A DNA stretch of 41,342 nt, taken from a virus. Shown here piece by piece: positions 19,097-25,738 of the stretch; positions within the stretch are counted from its first letter, which is position 1; every line of letters begins with the position of its first letter. The notes below the pieces were generated by a model. It saw only the letters and a program-made list of their open reading frames with translations. It did no database searches and was not told the origin of the DNA. The DNA is taken from the IMG/VR virus record IMGVR_UViG_3300028025_002236, positions 1 through 41,342 of that record. The stretch is one strand, 5' to 3'. Made by a program: the position numbers and the translations under genes.

Positions 19097-19245
19097 AAAA
19101 AGTTTGGGAAACAAAAAACCCTAAGAAAAAATCAACAAAGTTAACACCTGCTAAAAAGGCTGCTGCTAAGGCACGCGCTAAAGCTGCAGGTCGCCCTTAT
19201 CCTAATCTAATTGACAATATGGCTGTTGCGAGAAAGAAGAAATAA
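19093..19245 (+). CDS. Tiny Lys/Ala-rich basic protein
   Basis: A 50-aa ORF starting at an ATG that overlaps the previous TGA (ATGA). It contains KLTPAKKAAAKARAKAAGRP (residues 16-35) and then YPNLIDNMAVARKKK. The LTPAxKAxAKARAKAAGRPYPNLxDNM pattern recurs in phages of aquatic bacteria from memory. It is histone-tail- or protamine-like in composition. Its stop overlaps the next ATG (TAATG). Confidence 0.7.
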   Translation: MKKVWETKNPKKKSTKLTPAKKAAAKARAKAAGRPYPNLIDNMAVARKKK

Positions 19246-19523
19246 TGCCTTACGGTTTTGCTGGCTCAACATTGGTTGACGAATTAAATAGACTTGCTAA
19301 CGGTGGTGGATCTTATCCTAACCGTAACGTTTATCAGGATGCACAAGGTGCTGCCAATAAATGGGCTGGCACAACCGGCATTGGTCTTCTTGGTGCACTT
19401 AATAAGAAAGCCTCAGCTGGTCGCAGTGCTGCTGACTACAAAGGTTTAAACGCTGTATGTAATGAACTTGCAGGAACAACAGGTTTGTCTGCTATTCCTG
19501 CTCTAAGAGAGGTTGCTTCCTAA
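19245..19523 (+). CDS. Small conserved structural-region protein
   Basis: A 92-aa protein in Gly/Ala/Asn-rich style (FAGSTLVDELNRLANGGGSY, then a helix KGLNAVCNELAGTTGLSAIP). TAATG overlaps occur at both ends. A protein of this type commonly precedes the adaptor or tail-tubular gene in related phages, as it does here; no function is known. Confidence 0.7.
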   Translation: MPYGFAGSTLVDELNRLANGGGSYPNRNVYQDAQGAANKWAGTTGIGLLGALNKKASAGRSAADYKGLNAVCNELAGTTGLSAIPALREVAS

Positions 19524-20416
19524 TGCCAAATTTTTCTGACCTTGTTGACGAAACACTTATTGCCCTATCTGGGTACACACAACGTCAAGACCAAGCAACC
19601 TATTTAACACAAGCTATGACTGATTCACAGACCACACTTGTTGTTGCTGATGCTTCAACTTTGTCACGTGGTTTGATTGAAGTTGGTGACGAACTTATGT
19701 GGGTTGACTCTTTTGATCGTGCAACTTCCACAGCTACCCTTGCACCTTATGGTCGTGGGTTTCGTTCCACACAAAAATCACCACACTCTATTGGTGATCG
19801 TGTAACCATTTCCCCATCTTTCCCTAAAGATATTATCCGTAAACAAATCAACAACTCTGTGTCCGGTGTATTCCCTGACATCTTTGGTGTGTACTACACA
19901 ACATTTAACTTTATCTCAAGCCAAAACACTTACGAACTTCCGCAAGAAGCAGATGAGATTTTGCAAGTAACCTGGCAAACAACTGGTCCTACACGGGAAT
20001 GGTTGCCTGTCAGACAATACGCTATCAACAAGAACGCATATGTTGGTACTTTCAATACAGGTAAATCTATTTCAGTTTATGATGGTATTGTTCCTGGTCG
20101 TACTGTGCACATTGTTTATTCACGTCAACCTCAAGAAATGCTTTTATCTGGTGACGATTTTGAGGATGTAACTTTGTTACCAAGTTATGCTAAAGAAGCT
20201 GTTGTTCTTGGTGCAGCGTATCGTATGGCTTCATTTATGGACGTTGGTCGTTTACCTTCGCAGGCTGCTGAGGTTGACCAGATTGATCAACAGTCACCTG
20301 TTGGTTCCGGTGGAACTGTTACTAGGGCTTTGTTCCAGTTGTATCAGCAAAGACTTTCTGTTGCTTCTAAGAGGCAGCAAGAAGATTTCCCAATTCGTAT
20401 TAGATATGGAAGGTAA
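19523..20416 (+). CDS. Tail-tube/adaptor-like protein (head-tail joining)
   Basis: A 297-aa protein. The N-terminal region (residues 1-95) contains a beta module with LVVADASTLSRGLIEVGDEL. The rest holds IIRKQINNSVSGVFPDIFGV, a central beta domain and a helical C-terminal part, PSYAKEAVVLGAAYRMAS (about residues 215-232), ending in KRQQEDFPIRIRYGR. The order and the C-terminal helices with RMAS resemble tail tubular protein A / gp11-type adaptors of short-tailed phages. I take it as the ring linking portal to tail nozzle; moderate confidence. Confidence 0.6.
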   Translation: MPNFSDLVDETLIALSGYTQRQDQATYLTQAMTDSQTTLVVADASTLSRGLIEVGDELMWVDSFDRATSTATLAPYGRGFRSTQKSPHSIGDRVTISPSFPKDIIRKQINNSVSGVFPDIFGVYYTTFNFISSQNTYELPQEADEILQVTWQTTGPTREWLPVRQYAINKNAYVGTFNTGKSISVYDGIVPGRTVHIVYSRQPQEMLLSGDDFEDVTLLPSYAKEAVVLGAAYRMASFMDVGRLPSQAAEVDQIDQQSPVGSGGTVTRALFQLYQQRLSVASKRQQEDFPIRIRYGR

Positions 20417-20418
20417 GT

Positions 20419-21198
20419 ATGCCTGTTAATCGTTATTATTCGTCTACTGCTGTAGACACCACCTTGACTGGTGCTGTTAATGCTTCAGCGACTACTATCA
20501 CTGTTGCTGCTGTGTCAGGGTTCCCTGCATCATACCCTTACACTCTTGCACTTGATTATGATACTTCTTCTGAAGAACTTGTTAACGTAACAGCTGCTGC
20601 TGGTACAACGTTAACTATTGTTCGTGGTCAAGATGGTACAAGTGGTGTTTCTCACGATGCTGGTGCTGCTGTTAAGCACGTTATTTCTGGTCGTGATTTG
20701 CGTGAACCTCAAGAACATATGGCTGCATCAAGTGGTGTGCACGGTGTTACTGGTTCAGTGGTTGGTACATCAGATACCCAAACTCTTAGCAATAAGACTT
20801 TAACTACACCAAGTATTGGTTCTTTTGTTAATGCTACTCACGCACATACTGCTGCTGCAACAGGTGGAACTCTTACTGCTGCTGCAATCTATTATGGTTT
20901 CAATAGCAATACTGGTTCTTATACTATTACTTTATCTGACCAAGGTAAGATTTTGCCGTTTAATACAACATCAACTGGTACTGTTACTATTCCTTTGAAT
21001 GCTTCTGTAGCTTTTCCTACTGGTTCTTTTGTGAACTTTGTTCAAGCTGGTACTGGTCCTATTTTGATCACTGGTGCTTCAGGTGTGAGTGTTCAGTCTG
21101 AGTCTTCTAAGTTAAAACTTAAGGGTCAGTATGCTGTTGCTGGTTGTGTTAAAACTGATGTTGACACTTGGGTTGCTTTCGGTAACTTGGTGCTTTAA
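20419..21198 (+). CDS. Tail fibre protein
   Basis: A 259-aa protein beginning the second fibre block. The N-terminal domain contains TTITVAAVSGFPASYPYTLA (about residues 25-44) and LTIVRGQDGTSG (about 66-77), a module very common at the start of phage fibres. It is followed by ISGRDLREPQEHM, the linker SDTQTLSNKTLTTPSIGSF (about 118-136) and a beta-rich tip with HAHTAAATGG. GGAAGGTAAGT gives a ribosome-binding site. Confidence 0.8.
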   Translation: MPVNRYYSSTAVDTTLTGAVNASATTITVAAVSGFPASYPYTLALDYDTSSEELVNVTAAAGTTLTIVRGQDGTSGVSHDAGAAVKHVISGRDLREPQEHMAASSGVHGVTGSVVGTSDTQTLSNKTLTTPSIGSFVNATHAHTAAATGGTLTAAAIYYGFNSNTGSYTITLSDQGKILPFNTTSTGTVTIPLNASVAFPTGSFVNFVQAGTGPILITGASGVSVQSESSKLKLKGQYAVAGCVKTDVDTWVAFGNLVL

Positions 21199-22010
21199 TG
21201 TTTCTTCTTGCGTCTTTAGGTTCAGCAGGTATTGAGGCCACTGGTGGTATTGAAACCACTTATTCTTCTGGTGGTATTAATTATAAGGTTCATTCTTTTA
21301 CATCTACTGGTGACACAATTTTTAATGTACTTTCTGGTGGTGATGTTGACTACTTAATTGTTGCTGGCGGTGGTGGTGGCGGCGGTGGACCTGGAGACGA
21401 TGGTGGCGGTGGTGGTGGAGGAGGCGGTTTACTAACTGGTTCTTTTACTAACATTGCTACAGGTGCGTACACAATTACTGTTGGTGCTGGTGGTTTTGCT
21501 GGAAATACGTCAACTGCTCAGGCAGGTAATGGTGGCAATTCTGTTTTTAATGGTCAAACCGCTATCGGTGGTGGTGGTGGTGACGTTATTCATAATGCAA
21601 CAGGTGCCAACGGTGGTTCTGGCGGTGCAGGTGGTGGTTTAGGTACTGCTGGTCAAGGTAACAATGCTGGACCTTCTCGCGGAGACCAGCAAGGCGGCTC
21701 TGGCGGCGGTGGTGCTGGTGGTGCTGGTTCAATTAGTTTGGGTGGCGCTGGTTTAACTAATTCTATTCGTACTGGTTCTGCTGCAACTTATGCTGGCGGT
21801 GGAGGTGGTGGACAAGGTTACGCTTCTCCTGCTGGTGGTGGTAATGGTGCTCAACCTGTTGCTGGTTCAGGTGGTGGCGCAAATAGTGGTGGCGCTGGTG
21901 TTGCAAATACTGGTGGCGGTGGAGGCGGAGGAATGGATGATGTTGACGGTTCAGGTATTGGTGGCGTTGGCGGTTCAGGCATAGTTGTTATTAGATACAG
22001 AACAAACTAA
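21198..22010 (+). CDS. Glycine-rich fibre/adhesin protein (paralogue 1)
   Basis: A 270-aa protein. A short N-terminal beta region leads into VDYLIVAGGGGGGGGPGDD (about residues 51-69) and then over 180 residues made mostly of Gly with Ala, Ser, Thr and Asn. It closes with GVGGSGIVVIRYRTN, the classic end of glycine-rich phage fibre domains. Such domains can fold as packed polyglycine-II helices at receptor-binding tips. It is clearly paralogous to the gene at 22354-23247 (shared YL(I/V)VAGG, GGLLTG, YTITVG and final GSG(I/V)V(V/I) elements). Confidence 0.8.
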   Translation: MFLLASLGSAGIEATGGIETTYSSGGINYKVHSFTSTGDTIFNVLSGGDVDYLIVAGGGGGGGGPGDDGGGGGGGGGLLTGSFTNIATGAYTITVGAGGFAGNTSTAQAGNGGNSVFNGQTAIGGGGGDVIHNATGANGGSGGAGGGLGTAGQGNNAGPSRGDQQGGSGGGGAGGAGSISLGGAGLTNSIRTGSAATYAGGGGGGQGYASPAGGGNGAQPVAGSGGGANSGGAGVANTGGGGGGGMDDVDGSGIGGVGGSGIVVIRYRTN

Positions 22011-22024
22011 AGGATAAAATATAA

Positions 22025-22354
22025 ATGGCATCAACATATAAAGTCTTGGCACAAAGTGCACCAAGCGCAACAACAAACACAGACGTATACACAGTTGGAT
22101 CAGGTAAGTCAGCTGTTGTTTCTACTATCACTATATGTAATCGTTCAGGTTCTGCTGCTACGTATCGTATTGCTATTCGCATTGCTGGTTCAACTTTGTC
22201 TAACGAAGAGTATATTGCTTATGATTCAAATGTTCCAGGAAATGATACTATTGCTTTAACTCTTGGTGTTACTTTGGCTGCTACAGATGTTGTTACAGTT
22301 TATGCTTCTACAGCAAATTTATCTGTTAACATTTTTGGTGCGGAGATTGCTTAG
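22025..22354 (+). CDS. Beta-rich fibre-associated protein
   Basis: A 109-aa protein with alternating beta strands (KVLAQSAPSATTNTDVYTVG, STITICNRSGSAATYRIAI, VTVYASTANLSVNIFGAEIA). This is a compact beta-sandwich type known beside fibre genes in actinophages and cyanophages, where it probably decorates or joins the fibre. AAGGATAAAATATAA precedes the ATG. Its stop shares bases with the GTG start of the next gene (TAGTG). Confidence 0.7.
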   Translation: MASTYKVLAQSAPSATTNTDVYTVGSGKSAVVSTITICNRSGSAATYRIAIRIAGSTLSNEEYIAYDSNVPGNDTIALTLGVTLAATDVVTVYASTANLSVNIFGAEIA

Positions 22355-23247
22355 TGTTTACCAAAGCATCTAGTTCTAATTTTTACACACAATTAAAATC
22401 TAATAGGGTTGGTTATATAAGTTCAACTTCTTCTCTTAGTCCTACCCCAACAAGTATTGAATATCTTGTTGTTGCAGGTGGTGCAGGTGGCGGTGGTGGT
22501 GAAAGCGGAACTTTTCATAACGGTGCTGGTGGCGGTGCTGGCGGACTTTTAACTGGCACACAATCTGTTACAGCGGGAACAAGTTACACAATTACTGTTG
22601 GTGGCGGTGGTAATGCTGGTGCCGCAAACCAAAATGGTGGTGCTGGTAACAATAGTGTTGCTTTTGCTATTACTTCAACTGGTGGCGGTTTTGGTGCACG
22701 TGGAGAATCTAACGGAAATATAAATGGTGGCGCTGGCGGTTCTGGCGGTGGTGCAACTCGTTTAGGCACTGGTGGTGCAGGTACCAGTGGACAAGGTAGC
22801 AATGGTGGTAACGGTGCTGATGTAAGAGCAGGTGCTGGCGGTGGCGGTAAAGGCGCTAATGGTGGTTCAGGTAATTCACAAGGTAGCGATATTGGTGGTG
22901 TTGGTGGTATTGGTACAACTTCTTCTATAAATGGCACATCAACTTATTACGCTGGTGGTGGTGGTGGTGGTGAATCCGCTTCTGGTGGTTTAGGCGGCGG
23001 CGGTGGTGGCGCGGTAGGCGCTAGAACTAGCGGTACAGCAAATACTGGCGGTGGCGGAGCAGGTGGAAGAAGAACTGGTGTTGCTGGTACTGCTGGTGGT
23101 TCAGGTGTTGTAATACTTGCATATCCAGATAGTTTTTCTAATATTACAACAATAAGTGCTGGCTTAACTTACACTTTAAGCACAGTGTCCCGTACAGGTT
23201 ACAAAGTTTATACTTTCACAGCAGGAACAGGAACAATAACAATCTAA
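22354..23247 (+). CDS. Glycine-rich fibre/adhesin protein (paralogue 2)
   Basis: A 297-aa protein starting with GTG inside TAGTG. It repeats the plan of the 21198 gene: a short N-terminal segment, IEYLVVAGGAGGGGG (about residues 36-50), GGLLTGTQSVTAGTSYTITVG, a long Gly-rich region and GSGVVILAYPD. Unlike paralogue 1 it carries an extra C-terminal beta domain of about 40 residues (ISAGLTYTLSTVSRTGYKVY). The long Pro-rich reading frame on the opposite strand is an artefact of the Gly repeats. Confidence 0.8.
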   Translation: MFTKASSSNFYTQLKSNRVGYISSTSSLSPTPTSIEYLVVAGGAGGGGGESGTFHNGAGGGAGGLLTGTQSVTAGTSYTITVGGGGNAGAANQNGGAGNNSVAFAITSTGGGFGARGESNGNINGGAGGSGGGATRLGTGGAGTSGQGSNGGNGADVRAGAGGGGKGANGGSGNSQGSDIGGVGGIGTTSSINGTSTYYAGGGGGGESASGGLGGGGGGAVGARTSGTANTGGGGAGGRRTGVAGTAGGSGVVILAYPDSFSNITTISAGLTYTLSTVSRTGYKVYTFTAGTGTITI

Positions 23248-23591
23248 TGGCACATTATGCTTTTCTTGATGATAGAAACATTGTTACCGAAGTAATTGTA
23301 GGAATAGATGAAACAGAACTTATTGAAGGTTTAACACCTGAAGAATGGTACGGTAACTTTCGTAACCAAACCTGCAAAAGAACTTCATACAATAATAACA
23401 TTCGCAAAAACTATGCTGGAATAGGTTATACCTATGACCCTGAACGTGACGCTTTTATTCCACCTAAACCATTTAATAAATGGATTTTAAATGAAGAAAC
23501 CTGTCAATGGGAAGCACCAACACCATACCCAACAGATGATAAACGTTATGTATGGAATGACAACCGAGGAGAATGGGAAGAACAACAATGA
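23247..23591 (+). CDS. Fibre-region protein with YGNFRNQTCKRTSYN motif
   Basis: A 114-aa protein with the pattern MAHYAFLDDRNIVTEVIVGI (residues 1-20), EEWYGNFRNQTCKRTSYN, YAGIGYTYD and then FIPPKPFNKWILNEETCQW. This is a very widespread short phage protein next to fibre genes in aquatic-phage genomes (from memory), often at the end of the fibre cluster as here. Function unproven; it may be a fibre tip or assembly factor. Confidence 0.8.
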   Translation: MAHYAFLDDRNIVTEVIVGIDETELIEGLTPEEWYGNFRNQTCKRTSYNNNIRKNYAGIGYTYDPERDAFIPPKPFNKWILNEETCQWEAPTPYPTDDKRYVWNDNRGEWEEQQ

Positions 23592-23839
23592 CACTACAGG
23601 TAACTAAAAACATTATAACAAGATCACTAGCTTTATTTATATCTTTTGCTTTACCATCCGTAGGTGTAGGTGCTTTCGCAGGAGTAGAACCAGTTAAAGC
23701 AGCAGCCATTGCTGGAGGCCTCGCTATTGCAGGTGTAGTAACAGACCTTGCCAGAGAGTTCCTAAAAGACGGAGACCTCACATTGGCTGAAGTTGATGAA
23801 GTATTTAAGAAAGCATCAAAAGGTAAAGGCGGCAAATAA
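23588..23839 (+). CDS. Putative holin (small membrane protein)
   Basis: An 83-aa protein with two hydrophobic segments (about residues 12-31, SLALFISFALPSVGVGAF; and about 36-53, AAAIAGGLAIAGVV) and a charged tail ending KKASKGKGGK, matching holin class II layout. It lies directly upstream of a peptidoglycan peptidase. I chose the ATG at 23588, which overlaps the previous TGA (ATGA) and follows GGGAAGAAC; an in-frame ATG at 23573 would add five residues. Two more small membrane proteins at 25317 and 25514 compete for the holin role. Confidence 0.6.
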   Translation: MTLQVTKNIITRSLALFISFALPSVGVGAFAGVEPVKAAAIAGGLAIAGVVTDLAREFLKDGDLTLAEVDEVFKKASKGKGGK

Positions 23840-24241
23840 TTGGCACTACCTATTGCTAACGGAAAAATAACCACACCATACGGCAAAGCCGGTAAGATGT
23901 GGAAATCAGGAAAACACACAGGTGTGGATTTTGCTGTACCAACAGGTACCGACATTGTTGCTGCTTGTGATGGTGTAGTTCAAGGCAACAACTGGGGTGC
24001 GGCCTACGGTAAACAAGTTATTGTTAAGGCCAATATCAATGGTAAAGACCTTTGGATGATATATGCTCACTGTTCAGAAACTTTTGTTAAAGCTGGAGCC
24101 AAGGTTAAAAAAGGTCAACATATTGCTGAATCTGGGAATACTGGTAACTCAAGTGGTCCTCATCTTCATTTTGAAGTAAGAGACGGTGCACGCTGGTCAG
24201 CTTCTAAAGATGTTGATCCTAAGGATGTTTTAGCGGTATAG
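23840..24241 (+). CDS. M23-family peptidoglycan endopeptidase (endolysin candidate)
   Basis: A 133-aa zinc metallopeptidase of the lysostaphin/LytM type. Zinc ligands and catalytic residues are visible as HTGVD (H26, D30), YAH (H77) and the signature GPHLHFEVR (H108, H110). It is only the catalytic domain, with no cell-wall-binding domain or signal peptide, so export would rely on the neighbouring holin candidate. The start is TTG at 23840, directly after the preceding stop, with AAAGGCGG upstream. It could instead be a virion lysin. The other wall-degrading enzyme in the window is the lytic transglycosylase at 37085-37510. Confidence 0.88.
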   Translation: MALPIANGKITTPYGKAGKMWKSGKHTGVDFAVPTGTDIVAACDGVVQGNNWGAAYGKQVIVKANINGKDLWMIYAHCSETFVKAGAKVKKGQHIAESGNTGNSSGPHLHFEVRDGARWSASKDVDPKDVLAV

Positions 24242-24360
24242 TTTAAGACTGGGACCATCACCTCTGCTTGCACGTGGTATGCAAGGAAACTGCAGTTGTA
24301 CTTGCACGGAGTTGGCTGACCTCTAGGGTCATTGTCAGCCTTAATTTTTAGGGATAACAT
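24242..24360. other. Gene-free gap with hairpins after the endopeptidase
   Basis: This 119-base gap contains a 6-bp inverted repeat, CTTGCA (24267-24272) with TGCAAG (24280-24285), and a terminator (listed separately). No tRNA fold or convincing promoter was found. The gap is long for this compact genome, so a short untranslated RNA cannot be excluded. Confidence 0.4.
24314..24349 (+). terminator. Intrinsic terminator
   Basis: The stem GGCTGAC (24314-24320) pairs with GTCAGCC (24334-24340) around a 13-base loop and is followed by TTAATTTTT. The loop also contains an alternative inner pairing (TGACC with GGGTCA). This is the second clear terminator inside the late region. Confidence 0.8.
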
Positions 24361-25320
24361 TTGAAACACTTCTCTATTGTTTTCGTTATATTTGTGTTAA
24401 CAACTATGGTTGCTAATCCGTCTTATTCTGATGATGTAACAATTAACCTTGATCAAACAACACCTTATGTGGATGTGCCGGTAACTATCACTGAACCTGT
24501 TGATGCAACTGTGTCAACTGTTACTGGTACACCGCAAACTAATCCTGGGTTTGTTGATTCTTGGATTGAGATTTGGCAAGGTGCTGTTAGGCTTGCTTAT
24601 AATGATGATGGTGCACATAGTGCAACAAACATTTTGGCATCTATTATTACTATGCCTTTAACAGCTGGTGAGTATTTTATTCGTGCAACATCGTATGCTT
24701 ACACGTGTTGTAATCAGTATCCTGTTGGGTCTTATTTGTTGTCTACGAATTTAATAATAGTATCAACACCTGTACCAACCCCAACACCAATATTGCCAAC
24801 CCCAACTGAGACTGCGACACCTACTCCAAGCCCATCTGAGACTTCAAGTGTGCAACCATCTCCTGAGCCTTCTCCGACTCCTTCAGAGACTCAGTCACAA
24901 CCAGAGAATCTTCCCGATCAAGATAATTCTCCAGTGGTTCAACCGTCTCCAACGTTTTCGCTAGACGTGCCAGTTGAAGTAAGTCCAGAATCTGTGGCTC
25001 CAGTTGAGCCAAACGTTTTAGAGCTACCTGTTGAGGAGTTAACATCTAGCGACCTTTCCTTAGTTGATGAAGTTGTACAAGATCAAGAAGATGTTGTACA
25101 AGATGATTCGTTAAGTTTGCCAGAGTCAGTCCAACAAATATTTGAATCCATAGGTTCTGCATTAGAGTCCATTCCTGGTGGCGAGCAAGTTCTTGCTGCC
25201 GCCCAATTTGTTAATAATCTTGGTTCCGAGTTTACACCTGAGGAACGCCGTGAGGCACAACAGGTGGTTCTTGGTGCAATTATCGTATCACAACTAGCAA
25301 ACCCTAGGAGGGTTAAATGA
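24361..25320 (+). CDS. Secreted Pro/Thr/Ser-rich surface-like protein
   Basis: A 319-aa protein starting with TTG, with AGGGAT just upstream. Residues 1-23 are a signal peptide (basic MK, hydrophobic core FSIVFVIFVLTTMV, then ANPSYS). A beta-sandwich-like domain follows (about 25-135), with FVDSWIEIWQGAVRLAYNDD and a CC pair at 116-117, resembling pre-peptidase C-terminal-type domains. Then comes a Pro/Thr/Ser/Glu-rich spacer (about 136-200) of the kind that spans the actinobacterial wall, an acidic region, and a mildly hydrophobic C-terminus (VVLGAIIVSQLANP). No sortase motif is seen. It looks like a host surface protein captured by the phage, perhaps for exclusion or envelope modification; this is inference. 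Confidence 0.78.
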   Translation: MKHFSIVFVIFVLTTMVANPSYSDDVTINLDQTTPYVDVPVTITEPVDATVSTVTGTPQTNPGFVDSWIEIWQGAVRLAYNDDGAHSATNILASIITMPLTAGEYFIRATSYAYTCCNQYPVGSYLLSTNLIIVSTPVPTPTPILPTPTETATPTPSPSETSSVQPSPEPSPTPSETQSQPENLPDQDNSPVVQPSPTFSLDVPVEVSPESVAPVEPNVLELPVEELTSSDLSLVDEVVQDQEDVVQDDSLSLPESVQQIFESIGSALESIPGGEQVLAAAQFVNNLGSEFTPEERREAQQVVLGAIIVSQLANPRRVK

Positions 25321-25514
25321 AACGTGTCTTGTCCTTTCTTGGGCGACACTTCCGTGCTTGGTTCGCAGAGTCCTTCACACTTGTAGGTCTGCTGATCGCT
25401 TGGATTGTTCTTCCACCTGGTGATACTCGTGGTGTTGTTGGTGTTGCTATCATTTTTGCTTTCCTTTTTTGGACCTTGTCTGAGGTTACGTTTGATGATG
25501 AGGACAAAAAGTAA
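25317..25514 (+). CDS. Small two-helix membrane protein (alternative holin)
   Basis: A 65-aa protein with two predicted transmembrane segments (SFTLVGLLIAWIVLP, about residues 19-33; GVVGVAIIFAFLFWTL, about 39-54), a basic N-terminus and an acidic C-terminus (DDEDKK). It overlaps the previous stop (ATGA) and the next start (TAATG). It is holin-like in size and topology, or a partner of the next gene. Confidence 0.62.
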   Translation: MKRVLSFLGRHFRAWFAESFTLVGLLIAWIVLPPGDTRGVVGVAIIFAFLFWTLSEVTFDDEDKK

Positions 25515-25738
25515 TGGTTTTGGAGAATGCTGCTTTGGCTGCCACAGCCCTTGCCGGAATTGTTATTGTTGTTTCTGCTTTGGCTTGGGTGTTTAAGAAT
25601 TGGTTGAAGAATTATTTGCAGGAATTAAAACCTAATGGTGGTAGTTCGTTAGCGGATTCTGTTAAACGTATTGAGCATCGTATTGATTTTTTGACTGAAG
25701 AAATGATTAACCATCTGAAGGAGCATAATGGCAACTGA
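25514..25738 (+). CDS. Single-helix membrane protein with coiled coil
   Basis: A 74-aa protein with one transmembrane segment (about residues 6-27, ALAATALAGIVIVVSALAWV), then LKPNGGSSLADSVKRIEHRI (about 39-58) and an amphipathic coiled coil. The LKPNGGSS-x-x-D-x-x-x-R-(I/L)-E motif is shared by many actinophage membrane proteins that accompany lysis genes (from memory, DUF2746-like). It is likely a holin or antiholin component. The next gene starts 11 bases inside this one. Confidence 0.68.
   Translation: MVLENAALAATALAGIVIVVSALAWVFKNWLKNYLQELKPNGGSSLADSVKRIEHRIDFLTEEMINHLKEHNGN

Noticed and set aside
22584-22937. Pro-rich minus-strand reading frame over the glycine-rich gene
   Set aside because: It is a complement of GGT/GGC codons and has no independent signals. 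The same holds for the similar Leu/Val-rich + strand frames.
21198-23247. CRISPR array or tandem-repeat locus in the glycine-rich region
   Set aside because: The apparent repetition is codon-level Gly/Ala/Ser low complexity without regular spacers. No CRISPR array was seen anywhere, and the Cas4-like nuclease lacks cas neighbours.
24242-24313. Possible tRNA or small RNA after the endopeptidase
   Set aside because: No acceptor stem, TTC-type T-loop or anticodon arm could be assembled; only a 6-bp hairpin is present, so it is listed as a gap.
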